A stretch of 64,000 nucleotides of DNA from Malurus cyaneus samueli (Eukaryota; Chordata; Aves; Passeriformes; Maluridae), in contig CM019214.1 of NCBI GenBank assembly GCA_009741485.1, forward strand, positions 22,218,267-22,282,266. The letters are read 5' to 3'. Below, one piece after another: positions 1 through 13,750 of the stretch (positions within the stretch are counted from its first letter, which is position 1; every line of letters starts with the position of its first letter). A program made the position numbers and the translations under genes. The notes under the pieces were generated by a model, which was not told where the DNA came from, ran no database searches, and saw only the letters and a program-made list of their open reading frames with translations.

Positions 1-3000
1 TACAATTTTACACTCAGCAGCATGTGGAATTTAAGTTGATGGGTCTATTTAAGCTTCCACTCAGTGCAGTTATGAGATTTGGGATGTCTCTATGATGACC
101 AAAAAAGAGATACTGCACCATATTTGTGCATAACTATCATAGCTACAATTTTTGTGTACTTAACCCTTGTTCTGAGCTTGCAGAGAATCCTTCCAGACTG
201 AGATCATATCTGACTGATACTTCACTTAAAAGTATGGAAATGTGATCTCTTTCAAGAGGCTTTTAGAGATTGAGCAATATTTTTAGTTAAAGTTTTCTTT
301 GTGGTGTCTTCTAATTTCTGCTTCGAGCATATAAATTCATTAGTTTAATATCATGAAATGGTTACTGAAGGAAACTTTTAGAAACTAATTGCAAGATTTT
401 CTTAACATCTGCTGCTGGTTACACAACTGTGATTCTGCTAAATTAGGAGAGGATTATATGTCCTGCTAATAACGCATCTCCAACCAGCTCTTTCCACATA
501 GATTTGACCACCAGTTGCACACTCTGGTTGTGACAGGGTAAGGAATGAGGAGACATTTAGTTGGGTACATTTCACAACTTACACGAATCTACAATGCGTT
601 TCAAAGATTTCTGAAGTCATACTCTGAAACACTTCCAAAAGTTGCTGAAAGCAGTTTACTCTCCCCCCTCACTCAAACATAGCCATGAACAGAGGTTTCA
701 TGTCACTAAGAAAAAATGCTGCATTGTACAGCTGGGATGAAAAGTTTTGGAATCCCTGAAATTCATTATGATATATAAAATACAATTTCATAATGAAGAA
801 TAATAGACATCATGTGGAAAATTAGTATTCAAAATTTAAAAAAAAAATAAAATTTAAAACTGAAAGAAAAATACTTCCCTTGTTATTGATGCCTGATGAT
901 TTTTGCTTTTCCTTTATGCTTTCTGTACCCTCTATGCATCCGCCTGTACCCCTTAGCCCACATGCTTGTAATTTCTGAAGCCTGATATCCCAGCTCAGTT
1001 TAGACGTTTTGCTGGGCAAAGAGACTAAACATCCCAAGGAAGGAGTCAGTGTGCCCTGTGCTATCTTAAACCCAAGACTCCAGCCTTGGATGAAGCCTTC
1101 TGTCCAGAACATCTTGTAAACTGAGCTCTGGCCTCATCTGGGGGGGGGAATTCATTAGAATAGGGGGACATTACTGCATTTGTTAAGTTTCTTATTGGGG
1201 AATCCTAGATAGATATGCTAATTCCTGAAACCTATAAAACTTGTACCCGTGCTGTACACGGGGGTGCATTCTGCCATCAAGTTGTGCACCTGGGATCCCA
1301 AATACCGAGGTAAAACCCTTTTAATTCCCTTAACCATGTCTGTGTCATTATTAAAAACTGGCCATTCAAGGCAACATTATAGTAACTCTTTATGATCAGT
1401 GGCAAACCTATATCTACTGTTTGGGGTGAAATTATTATAACTCCTAGTCTCTCACTCTTTTCAACCAATAAACATTAATTGTTTTTTTTTTTTTTTTTTT
1501 CTGGCTGATTTTCTGCACCAAGTAATCAAATAATTGACACAGACACAACAATAAGATTCAGAATAGTTATATTACTTTACATTACAGTCAAAATTTGAAA
1601 CAAAATTTGATGTGATTCTGAGTTTGTTTATATGCCAACATGCCCTCTTGCATAACTATAACACTTACAGAATTGCTTTTAAATATATGACAATATCTCA
1701 CAAACCCCCCCCTTTGAAATATTATTTTCCTTCAAATTTTCTACATTAATATTTTTAAAATATTAGAGCTTTTCTTCATATGAGAAAGAACAATAAGAAC
1801 AAGGACCATGAATGTGCATCATATTACTGATATATGAAATATATAAACAGGTTGTGTATCTGTATATGCACACATATTTTTCCAAACTTTTGCCGTTCAA
1901 CTCAGTAATAGACATAACACTTTAGGATCAGATAGCATTCTAAGGACCTCCTTTTTGATCTGGGAGCTCCTTGTCATGACTTGGTTCCATTTTGTTCCAA
2001 ATAATGTTTGTCTTTACTTTTCTTACCATTCTATTCATTATTTTTAGGGCTGGACAATATCAAGCCAGCCTCTGCTGACCAAATGTGACTAAGAGAGAAT
2101 CTTTTGCTCTAAAGAGCTAGCTCATAATGCAATGACTCACAAACTTAGTATTTATTTCAGGGGCATGACCTCAAAGTCATTTGACTTCACAAAGATGTTT
2201 CTGTGTACTTAAACTGATAATAGTGGAAGATTCAAACTGACCCAAGGCTGCTGGCAAATTTAGGTTGGTATTTCTGAATTGGGAATCAGAAACATGCTAA
2301 GAATTCTCTAGTCCATTTGGCTAATTGAAAAGCCAGCATTTTATCTTCTGATACAGCTGTAAAACAGAGAGAATGGAAACTGTCTTGTGTTTGCTTTTAA
2401 TTTCTGCACATTCTAAACATAACAGTGTCCTGTACACTCTGTGTAATTGGGAAGTATTGCAGTAAATGAGATTCTTTCATCAATGAAAAACATCTATATT
2501 TGTCAAACAACTTTTGAAAGTTTCTAAGTGTTATGAATAGAACTGCAAATATTTCAGAGGGCTTTATTTTTAGTATAGTGTAAATATTTCTTTGCATGAG
2601 CTCAGTTGTATACCTATATTATGATGCTGAAGGATCATGCACAAAGAGTGTAACACTTTAACTTTGTAAAGAAATATAATATGCCCCTCTGATAACAAGG
2701 AAACAAAAACGGAATTTTATTTTTTCTCAGTGTTTTAATGACATGAACAGGGCTTTCATTTGAAATGCTGGAGTACTACACAGATTTAAATTCTCAATAT
2801 CTACTCATCTAAAAATTTGTACATATTTGCTTCAAGACTAAGATTCAATGATGAAATATATTTGTTGGTTAAATCTGGACTCCAGAAGCATTTAAAGAAG
2901 CACACTACAAAATTTCCCATGGGAATATCTTGGCAATGAAAGCCTGCAGTATCACAAATATATGTTGAATATAGCAGCAGTCATTAACCTTTCTCTATAA

Positions 3001-6000
3001 TGTTCTTTATTTTAAGTATGATGGCCATTTAGCAGACACCAATCACCAAAATTAAAGGAAAGAACTACCACAGTATATTGCTACAGCAGAAGTCAGCAAA
3101 AGACTACTTTATAATTTAAGTGATTCAATTTGTGACAATAATTAGGCACAGAAGGATCTACTGAATGGATCTGACCATGCTTCTTTTTGTTCTCCTTTGT
3201 CAAAACTCTATGATAGCTTTTGGAAGATTCTGAGAAAGGAAGAGAGTACAGCTAATGAAAATTTAGACTAAACTAGCTTTGCATAAGCAATAATTATTCA
3301 ATTACTTTACACTGATCAGGTGAAATGAAAGACCTATTGATGTGGATACATATTTAGCTTCACCAAATCCCCATCAAAAATATAAGTTGATCATAATAGT
3401 TTTTAATTTTTATAAAAGGAGTGATTCCTATTTTGTAAGGTTTTATTTTTTTCCACAGGGTTTGAAATATGCTTACGGAAAATAATTTATTATATCCAGA
3501 ATGACTGATAGTGCATTAGTGTATGTTTGGTCTTCTTTTGGTGCAAAAAACCTATTATTTTTTGACTGTCATAACAAAAGAACAAGTAGCAATATTTGAA
3601 ATGTTATAATTATTTATGACTTAGGAGGAAGAAAGCCTTCTTTCTCACACCTCGTTCACAAGCTGACCAAAGCATGCACTATTAAATGATCAAACATTCC
3701 AGTCATACTTAGAGAACAATTTTATGTGTGCTAAAGTCAAAGGGAATCTTTCCACTACTCTTTACATGGATCACACAGTTTTTGGGATAGGGATTGTCTT
3801 CTCATTAGGTATAGACCATGCAATGCAAATCTGACCTCAATCTTGACTACTTCGTAAAAATACTTTTATCGTAGAAAATAGCAGCAGGTTTTCAATCCAA
3901 TGTGTGGTCTATGTGAGGAAAAAGAAAACAGTGCTAGGTGAAACACCAAAATCAGTTTTTCATTAACTTGCCTTTGATACTGACTTTAATAGTGCCAATA
4001 TCAGTTTAACAGATAATCCTACACAATTATATCTGATACTATAACACTCTTGCTTCTTTGCTAATTGATTCCCACAGGTTATTTTCTAACATTTTTGAAT
4101 TAAACACAGTAAAATAAATGCCAAATATGGAAAGGCAGTTGAAATAAAAGCAGACATCATAATTGTAATTAATCCATAGGATTCCTATAGATTGGAGTTT
4201 GCTTACTGGCTAGCACCAAATGTTTACTATAAGATGCATTAGTTTTCTTTTTGGAAGTCTGAATATTTTTAGGTCAATTGATTCACATCTATTGCTTACG
4301 GTGTGTTATTAGGTTTGTCAGATACTGACAAATGTAGCACAGATTCTAAATAAGATTATTTTTATATCACTATTTACAAATCTGAGTTCTCAGCTGGGAT
4401 TAGAGCAATAGAAAGCACAAGCCATTAAAAAAAATCATGAAGATGTGTTAGCTTGTGGCAAACCAGCAAATCTGTTATCGTCTTCAGTTATTTTGTCTGT
4501 GTTTAGAACAGAAAGGTTGCCTATGGCTGAAATTGCTCAGTAGAGGCAAACAGTAGGCACACATGGCACGTCCATACCATGCACAATGTTCAATGTACAA
4601 ATTAGATTTTGAGTGCTGGCTGGATCCAGCTGGCCTCTAGCACAGCCTTCGGGTTTATGTCATCTGCACTGACAGACACAAATGCCCAAGGAGCTGCTCT
4701 GCCAGAAAGGAACACTCAGTGCTCACTGCTCAAGCCCCTTCCACCTCTGACATATCCTTACAATGTCTGGTGTTGGCAATAAGTCAATGATTGCTTGCAT
4801 CGAGATTCTCCTGCCTGAAGATACCATTCAATTCCCTTCTATTGCCAGAGTGAAGCAAGTTTTATTTGTGATGGGCAAAGCCTGGAATGACTCAAAATGT
4901 TTTTGTGATAAGAATGTAATGCTCCTGCAGCAAATCGAATCAAATCCAAAGGGATCCATAAATGGGTATTTTTTTTCCTTTTTCATTCATAGCCCAATGT
5001 ATACAGGTAAACTGCTGTAGACTGTTGTTAACAAAAAAGAGTTATCACTTATAACAATGAATGCTAGCCTTGGTTAACAGAAAAACAGTAAACTGAAACT
5101 GAGGAGCAGATATGCTTCCCATTCTGCTGACCTTGCTATGATTTGGCAGCACCTCACAGAGTGGCAGGACCTGTGATAATCTCCTGAATAATCAGATCTT
5201 TTAAACCAGAACACTTAGAAATCACCTTCTGAATAGACCTTAAGAGCTGCTAGCAGTGTTCAAATGTATCAGCTCCCATCTGAAAACCTGATTCCTCCAA
5301 ATCAAACTTGCAAGTGAACACACTTTTTAAAAAAGTTTTTGGTGATCTTATCAAGTCACATGTCACTTCATGTAACCTCAGGTCATCAACTTGAGTTTGT
5401 TTATTTTTTTTTATTATTCCTCTAGATGCCTAAAACCTCAGCTCTGCTGGCTTCACTCTGTACATTAAGTAGGACTAACAAAGTAGTCCACAAGAGCTAA
5501 ATCATGTCTTTCTTTGTATTTCTCTCAATTATTTGATGATAATTCCCATATCTAACTTAGAGTACCAATACAGAATTGCTATATTCATTGTGGTCTCCCA
5601 AACTGATCAACCCACATGGAGGCAACAGCAGTAACAGTGTCAATGCTAGCTGTTGCTTTACATTTCAAGGAATCCAGGTTTAAGAAATTATTTGTTATCA
5701 TCTCTTTATTATTTAGTTATCATCATCTCATTATGTTAGTTATCATCTCTCTATATATTGGTATCCAAAAGACCAAGAGAAAAGCTTTTTTTAAAGTATT
5801 GAACCAACAATTATGCAAAAGGTGTACGAAAATCTACGCACACTCTGTTAGCATTTGCCAGAATGCAGCATTTCCTTCCCACATTGCTAGCTTAACTGAC
5901 TTAGCTGAAGCAAAGAGGAAAACATTCTTTTCCACCTTTGGTCCCGGTGAATGAACTTTTAAAGGCGCAAAACTTTTTGAGAGTTATGAAAAAAAACATG

Positions 6001-9000
6001 ATAGAAATCCACCACCTTCTTCATGCTCTCTTGATTCCACTTAGTGATCAAGGGTTGCTGAAAGACAGCTGCTAATAAAACTAATGCAACATATGGTTAA
6101 ATAACTGTGCCTACTTACACTTATTACACACAGGCATGTTAGTTTTAAACATGTGTATTGTGATGGTGTCCAAAGACACCAATCAAAGCTAAGACCTGAG
6201 TGGAGATAAGGAAGAAATTATCTCAGCCAGAAATTTTGTATTCTAAATATTACACAAGAAGATGAAAGTTGAGAAGGATATGGTCTATAAATAAATGAAC
6301 ATGATGATGACTGACACAGTTTTATTTATTAAGTGTGTTTGTTGTACTTGCCTTTCTCTAGATAACTCATCCTGAGCAATTATCTTACACACTTGCTGAC
6401 AATAATTAGCAGAAAAAATATCTACTGTAGATGAGGCTTTGAAAGCTTTCCATAGATCCTGTCTAGGTCAGTGGAATATTTTGCCAATGAGTACTGTGAT
6501 AGCACTAATGGAAGTCCACCTGAGCTCCTACTGATGATAATACTACCAGCAGACACACTGATAAATTAAAATGGGCACAGCAGCAGAAGCTACCACTCCA
6601 GAAAAATCCTTAAAGTGAATTTCCTTTAATGGCTGGGAAGACAAATGGCTCACATTTCATCATTGAATTCCTCCTCTTTGAGAAAATTGCCAATAAACTT
6701 CCTGTTCTTAGCTCAAGATTTGGCAGTGTCTTGGACATAACAAATTTAACCCATTCAGCGGTTTGGTATGTTTATTTATGTCAGGGATTTTTTTTTCAAA
6801 CTCTTTTTCTTCAGTCAAGCAGTCTCATGTCATTTCATACCTTAAATTAAGATAATTTTCTTTTTGAATGGCTCACAGACTGAAGTACTGAGTCTGAGGT
6901 AGTCAGACTCCTGTAAAATTGTTACTCAGAGGAGCTTGCCTGTACTTTAGTACCTAAATTCATGAGGTACTTCCCATTTTGGTTTATGAGATTCTCTCTG
7001 GTCTTTCCTGACTGACTCTGCATGAAGATCTTGTACCTGACTTCCTAAACTCAGCCAGAGCCCCGGAGAATTAACTGTGGGCACACAAACGTTACCAAAT
7101 TTCTGTGGCTTAATGACTTTCCTCACATTGGCTGAGCTTATGTGCTCTGTTAGCATTTCAATTTTCTTTCACTTAGCAAACAGCACCAACAGACACAGTT
7201 TGAGACATTATTCCCCCATACCAAGTTGTTTGCTCTTTTTCCGCTGCTGAAGACCATCCTTTACAGTCAGTGTGGCAGAACAAACATTTCTTTTCTCCTA
7301 CAGGTTAGTTTAAACCACTATTCGCTGTCCATTTAATCTGGTCTGCTGCCTTATGCTAAGTGGTTAATGCATATGCTAACTTTTCTTTTGCTAATTTAAT
7401 TTCAGGGAATTATGATCTCTGTCAGAGGTATGGCACTAAAGCTGGAGTTAGTTTCGCCAGTGCTTGTCTGTAAATGCCTTTAGCTCTTTCAATTACAACG
7501 TAAACCACTTAAAATCTGTGTGAAAGAAATTGCCCCACATTTGGAATGGGCTAACAATGTGCTGATGAATAGGTGGCTCAGCTGACAGGCAGAACTTGAC
7601 AGTGCTCTCACAGCCTGGGGATCTCACACTCAGGCCTGGTAAGTGGCTTGCTACTCGAAGCATTTCAAAGAATATTTATGTGTAAGCAGATCTTCTTATG
7701 AAAGCACTGTCAGAGACATTCATGCTTCCAGAATTGCCTGGTCACTATGTAATAGCTCTTTTTGCTCAAGTATTCAGTGAGAGAAGTTGTGAGACTTGGA
7801 TTCAATGCTTTCATCAGTCTGTGGACTTTCAAAAATATATTCTCAATAGGCAGCAGTACAATAGATGTTAGTTTGGAGAGAAAGCACTCTCCACATTCCA
7901 GCTGAAACTGTACTTTAGGTAGCGAAAAAAACCAGGATAATTTTGCCTAGGAAAAGCATGACCAATATAATCCAGTGAGAAAAGCATTTGGAAATAGATA
8001 TCACTACCTACTACTGAGATTGCCTTTTATGCAATTATTTTGCAAAGTGGAAAATAGTTCCAACACTTCTGATCTTCTAATTGTCTCTCGTTGTAGTCCA
8101 AAAGTTGAGGTTTTCTAACAGCTTCTAAGTGACTTTTTCAGATGATTTACTTGGTGTTTGAAGCTCGCAGCTATAGTGTTCTTTTGAAGTCCGTAGGTCT
8201 ATGACCAACGTCTTACAGACCACCAGTTGTCAAAGGAATTACCTGCAGAGCTATTGTGTTTGGTTTTGAACATCCAGATCCTTAACATTGTGGCTGTAGA
8301 TTAAAACTTAGTTGTTGAAGAGAGCTGACTTGTGAATGAATGCGAGCTGTGACATACACCTTAGGCATTTAGACACTGCATTTCATTTCTCTCTGCTTTC
8401 ATTTAATGATATTTCTGATCTCCTTCCTGTGCTATTCAAATGCAGTTAAAGAGCCTCACATACACTGGTAAACTGGTATTTCATATGGTGTTAAGCACAT
8501 GATTTTCTGTAATCCTTAAATTATGCTATAAATAATTCCTTCTAATATTAATAACTCACCAGTCTGCATTGCACTTTAAAAATGAAAAGGTTGCACTCAG
8601 CTTGTAGGGTCTTACTCCAAGGTACTTTGTGTTCATTTCTAATCTAAAAGACAATAGAAACAGGGATGGATTACTAGCCTCTGGTTAGCACAATATTTCA
8701 TATTGCTCAATGTTACTGATTACATTTGTCAAGACCAAATCAAGATTTCCATGGTAATGTATGGCAAACTGTATTTTCTGTGTTTATGTAAATGGTACGG
8801 GAAATTGTCCCAAAAGTATTAATCTGAATCAAAATCTGGCCATACAAACCCATAAATATGGGACGATTATATAGCACAGGGAATAATTAGACTTACTATT
8901 GAATGTTTTTGTCTGTTTGCCTGAGGTAGGAGCTTTTTTAATGCTATTGATCATATTAACTACCATAGCACTCAAGAAGCCTGATTACACTATACCTGTA

Positions 9001-11669
9001 CAATGTCTAATCCAGAAGATACATGGGTTCGTCCTGCAGAGGTACAGACCTAAATGGCAATAGGGATGTAGACTGTGAGTGTGCAAAGGGATTTTCTTGA
9101 CTCATTACAGCTATAAATATCACCTCAGGCCTTGTGCTGTGTTGATTAGATGCCGTGGCGTCCGCAAAAATGCATGGGTACAGCAAGGTTTCAACTGTCC
9201 AGAGTACACTGCACAGAAATTCACTGTATATCCTTTTTGCATATATCCAAACATGCAAAACCAAAATAACTGCTAAATTTATTTCACAATTTAATTATTT
9301 TTTTCTGAATGGTATTCTGGAGAATAAAGATGCTACGCTACCGTAATACTGGTATTAGGGTATTGTTAGATATTGATCAAAAGTTTGACTCCCTAATTAT
9401 GTCTAGTTTCAGGTGAAAGGAAGAACCTTGTTTTGAGTGATCATCAATGGAAAGAGAGGGTATGCAAAAACAGGAGTCAGTTTCCAGTTCAGAAAAGCAC
9501 ACTGTTAACTTAGGGAGGACCTTTACAAAACAAGTATTAGCCTTTTTAATTATTATTCCCTTCTTCTTCTGGATAAAATCAGCAATGGTTAAGAATATGA
9601 GATCTTAGTAACATCTTAGCAAGATCTTAGTAAGATCTTAATAATTGCAGAAAAGTTTGCAAATGCTATCTCTAGTGAAAAATAACAACAACAGCCAAAT
9701 AGTTTTCTATAGATGTTAGGAAACATTCTTGTGAATTGATCTCTTTATAGAATATCTGTGTTAAAACTAAGAACACAGATCACACTTTTAGATGAAAGAT
9801 GCTTTTTTGTAAACCAATAAAAGCACTGAAATCACAATTAGTAACCAAGAACATAAGTTTTCAGCTCATATAAGGACCAAGATCAGATGTACTCCTTTTA
9901 AAAATAAAAAATGAGAGTTTGGAGTAAAATGCTGTATTAATATGACTCCAGTGGCAATTTTGCACCCTGTTAGAGAGTTTATACTTTTTAAGATATTGAT
10001 AAATGGTGAAAGTTAAGAAAATCCTTACAGGGATGAACCATAGTCTGGAAAGCTTGCTTTGTAGTAAGAGACCAACGAAGCAGAACCTAATTATCTCAAC
10101 AACAAGAAGGTTAGAAAGTTGACAAGTCATGATCTGTAAATATGTAAGTTGAAAGAGAACTTAAAAAGTTTTTTAATTTAATAGAACATGGCAAAGTGAA
10201 GTTCAGTTTTTTAAGACTACAAGCCAGAAATGTGACTTTGACAGTAAGAGTCATTAAGTAAATTTACTCAGATAGTGAAGAATTACCACAATGAGAAATA
10301 TATTTACCTTTAAAAAAATAACCAAATCACCTTACACACTTTAATTCAGCAGTGAGTAAAAGGCTTAAAGAAAAACAAAGTAATAACAAAAAAAAAAAAA
10401 AAAAAACCCCAAAAAACCAAAAACCAAAACAATGAAGCACTTGGGCCAAATGATATGAAGTATCCCAGCAGATAATTTTAATGGCTTTTTCTAGCTTTGA
10501 CTTCACACAAGGAGGACCAGCACTCATTAACTGCTTCAACTTTTCCAGAATTGAAATATTGTCTGTGGTAAAGTCCATGTCTATACTTGCCTTCTGCAAT
10601 TTAAGGTTGCATCTCAGAAGTTTTTTAGTACAAATTCCTATATTTGGGCTCTTAAAAAACCTTAAATATGTCATCTTTCTGTGCTACTTTCTATGTCTGC
10701 AATATTTTGGGTCTGGACCTTTGTCAGAAAACAACACTAAAACTTTTAGTGAAAATCTGCAGGGAGAATGCAATTAGAATGTAACTAAAAAGGCATGAAT
10801 CATAACAAACATATCTTTGGGAAGCTCTAGTGAGTATTAGTTCTCACAGCATGCTACTCTGAAATTATCTCATTGGCCATGCAGGTGGGACTCTACAGTG
10901 TATTTTTCATTTACCTGGCATGTAGCAGAGCAAGCAGTGCAGTAAGCATTTAATTTTATTATAAATGAAAGATTTTGATTTCAAAATATAGATATGATTT
11001 TTCTATGTTGTAATTTTGTTACTTTATGTAATTTTCTGTGAAAATAATTATCAATCAAGTTTCTCCTTCATGAGCAAACCATAAGAAGATAAGACACATA
11101 GGAAACAAATCTTTTTCTTGAAATTTAATAAGCAGCACTTTGAGGCTACTCAACTAGGAAACATTTACTGTTTTTACCAAATCTTAATTTTCTGCATGTT
11201 CATTTCAAAATAATCTCTGGATTTTTCTTGTTTACTTGGTGGACCTGGTGTCCTGCAGTTTGGCATTAATTTCTTTTGCAGTTCTCATTTACTTGGCGTC
11301 TTCCAAAGCACTATCTCTGCTCTGTGTTATCACCCTTGTACCCACAAAGTGAACTCACCCAGTGACTTGTGTGTGAGGTTCATTCTGGATTTCGGTCCAC
11401 TGAAGATGAGCCTTCAGACCATGAAGCTACTGAAACATACCATTCCAATTGCACAAAGTATATCAGGACCATACTTGCTTATCCTTGCACAAAAAGAAAT
11501 CTAAGTCCATTGACATTAAAACAGGAGTGAGAAGACCAAGCAGGAAATAGGGAGGGGTAAGGAGTTAATTTCTGTTCATGCAATTGTAGAAAGCCCTTTT
11601 GCCCTGCATTAAGTTAGTATTTTCACATGCAGAATCAGCACGTTTGAAAGAGACCTTCAAGACCTTCTT
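1..11669. other. Upstream intergenic DNA, no gene seen
   Basis: This is AT-rich sequence in which every ORF is short and has no recognisable protein features. Minor structure only: a 10-bp perfect inverted repeat at 762-771 and 788-797; a T run of about 20 at 1481-1500; three imperfect TTAGTTATCATCTC-like repeats at about 5693-5755; short AGATCTTAGTA-type tandem repeats at 9600-9645; and an A run followed by A/C-rich sequence at about 10388-10430. Confidence 0.7.
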
Positions 11670-12750
11670 CATAGAATCACAGAATATTCTGAGCTGGAAG
11701 GGACTCACAAGGATCATTGATCCCCACTATTGGATGAATGGCCTGTGCAGGGACTGAGCCCCCAAAACTGGCATTATTAGCACCCATCTCTAAGCATCTG
11801 AGTCAATCTCAGGGCTATCCAGTCCCACCATCAACCCAGCACCACCACAATCCTTCCTAAACTGTATCTGAAAGTGCCTCACCCAGACACTTCTTCAACA
11901 CTTCTAGAGACGGTGACTCCACCACCTCCCTGGGCAACTTGTTCCAACTACTCTTTTAGTATTTTTTTTTTCTAATATCTAATCTGAACCTCCCCTGGTG
12001 CAATTTAAGGCCATTTCCTTTAGTCCTTTCACTTGACATATGGCAGAAGAGACCAACTCCCACCTCACTACAATCTCCTTTCAGGCAGCTTTAGAGAGCA
12101 ATGAGGTTTCCCCTGACCATCCTTTTCTCCAGACTGAATATCCCCAGCTCCCTCAGTCACTCCTGGGACATGTTTTCTAGACCCTTTACCAGCTTTGTTG
12201 CCCTTCTGTGGACACACTCCACCACCTCAATGTCCCTTTTAAAGCGAAGGGCTCAAAATTTTACACAGGGTTCAAGGTGTGGCCTCACCAGCCCCTTGTA
12301 CATGGGGACAATCAATTCCCTGGTACTGCTGGCCACACTGTTCTCGATACAGATGATGCCAATGGCATCTTGGCCACCTGGGCACAGTGCTGGCTCATAT
12401 CCAGCTGGCTGTCAGTCCGCAGGTCCAAGTCCCTTTCAGCTGAGCAATTTTCACTACACTCTTCCCCCAGGCTGTAGCACTGCATGGAGGTACTGCAACC
12501 CAAGGGTAGGAGCCAGCACTTTGCCATATTGTATCTCATACAACTCGTCTTGGCCCATCAATCCAGCCTGTCCAGGTTCCTCTGCAGAGCCTTCCTGCCC
12601 TCCAGCAGATCAACACTCCCACCTAACTTGGATGCATTTGATCCCCTTGTCCAAACCATTGATAAAGACATTAAACATGATCTAAATTATGAATCCTGGG
12701 GAACACCACTAGGGACCAGCTGCCAGCTGCCAACTGAATGGTTCCATTCA
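11670..12750 (-). mobile_element. CR1 LINE fragment (3' portion, antisense)
   Basis: The left end reads CATAGAATCACAGAAT, the reverse complement of the avian CR1 3' tail repeats. It runs on through typical antisense CR1 text: GAGCTGGAAGGGACTC, CCTCCCTGGGCAACTTGTTCC, TTCTCCAGACTGAATATCCC, and CTGGGGAACACCACT near 12696. About 1.1 kb of the element's 3' end is present and the 5' part is truncated, as is usual for CR1. The forward ORFs at 12101-12777 are antisense shadows of the element. Confidence 0.9.
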
Positions 12751-12810
12751 GTTAATTTTGAATATGAATTGTTTTGAATTAATAACAAACCAAATAAACA
12801 AAATGGAGAT

Positions 12811-12949
12811 ACCCTCCTGTCCCCTTTCTTCTCCTTTCTTCTCCTTTTTTCCTTCTGTCCCCTCCCATCCCTTCCTCCTCTTTCCCCTCTCCCCACCCCT
12901 TCCCATTCCCCTTCCCATTCCCCTTCCCTTTCCCCTTCCCTATTATACT
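12811..12949 (+). repeat. C/T-rich low-complexity tract
   Basis: About 140 bases of CCCCTTCCCATTC-like polypyrimidine repeats directly follow the CR1 fragment. Confidence 0.9.
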
Positions 12950-13161
12950 TTTTTTGCTACTAACTCAATCATTAGTATGCAACACACTTTATCTGATTTA
13001 GAAATTAACTCATAAAAATTTTACATTGATTGGACATGGGAGGCCAAATTTTGCCTCAGTTTGACTGACACAGAAAGAGGTTGCATCGGATGGAACTCAG
13101 CAGAGTTTGGCCTGTCCTCAGCCAGACTGTCATGTACTGTGATTTCTTTAAATTTCCCAAC

Positions 13162-13750
13162 TGTTGTGGTTTAACCCCATTTGGCAGCTAAGCCCCACAC
13201 AGCCCCATGCAGCTGTTCACTCACTCCCCACACAGGATAGGGGAACAGAATCATAAAGGTGAAAGTGAGAAACTCATGGCTTGAGGTAAAGACAGTTTAA
13301 TAGGTAAAGCAAAAGTTGCACATGCAAGCAAAGCAAAACAAGGAATTCACTCACCACTTCACACAAGCAGGCAGGTGCTCAGCCAGGAAAGCCAGGCTTC
13401 ATCATGCATAGTGGTGACTTTGGAAGACTAATACCATCACTCTTAATGTCCTCCCCTTCCTTCTTCCCCCAGATTTATAAGCTGAGCATGATATGGTGTG
13501 GGATACCTTTTGGGTCAGTTGGATCAGCTGCCCTGGCTCTCTCCCCTCTCAATTCCTTGTGTATTCCCAGCCTGCTCCCTGGTGGGGTGGGATAAGGAGC
13601 AGAAAATGTCTTGATGCTGTGTAAGTGCTGCTCAGCAATAACTAAAACATCCCTGTGTTATCAACAGTTTCCAGCACAAACCCAAATCATAGCCCAATAC
13701 TAGCTACTGTGAATAAAATTAACTCTATCCCAAACAAAACCAGCAAAACA
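13162..13750 (-). mobile_element. Solo LTR of an avian endogenous retrovirus
   Basis: The element starts TGTTGTGGTTTAACCCC and ends CCAGCAAAACA, with TG/CA termini. Read on the - strand it has a TATA-like TTATAAAT (near 13473-13480) and, further on, an ATTAAA polyadenylation-like signal (near 13297). That gives the LTR order and the - orientation. I recognise the sequence as a common bird (songbird) LTR family, by memory and without a database name. No internal viral genes lie beside it, so it is a solo LTR. I could not find a clear target-site duplication, so the ends may be off by a few bases. Confidence 0.8.

Noticed and set aside
4763..5020. 85-codon + strand ORF with fairly balanced composition
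   Set aside because: No recognisable motif, splice context or promoter. A length like this is expected by chance in 64 kb.
12101..12777. Forward ORFs of 194 and 97 codons
   Set aside because: They are antisense to a CR1 LINE fragment and carry no known protein.
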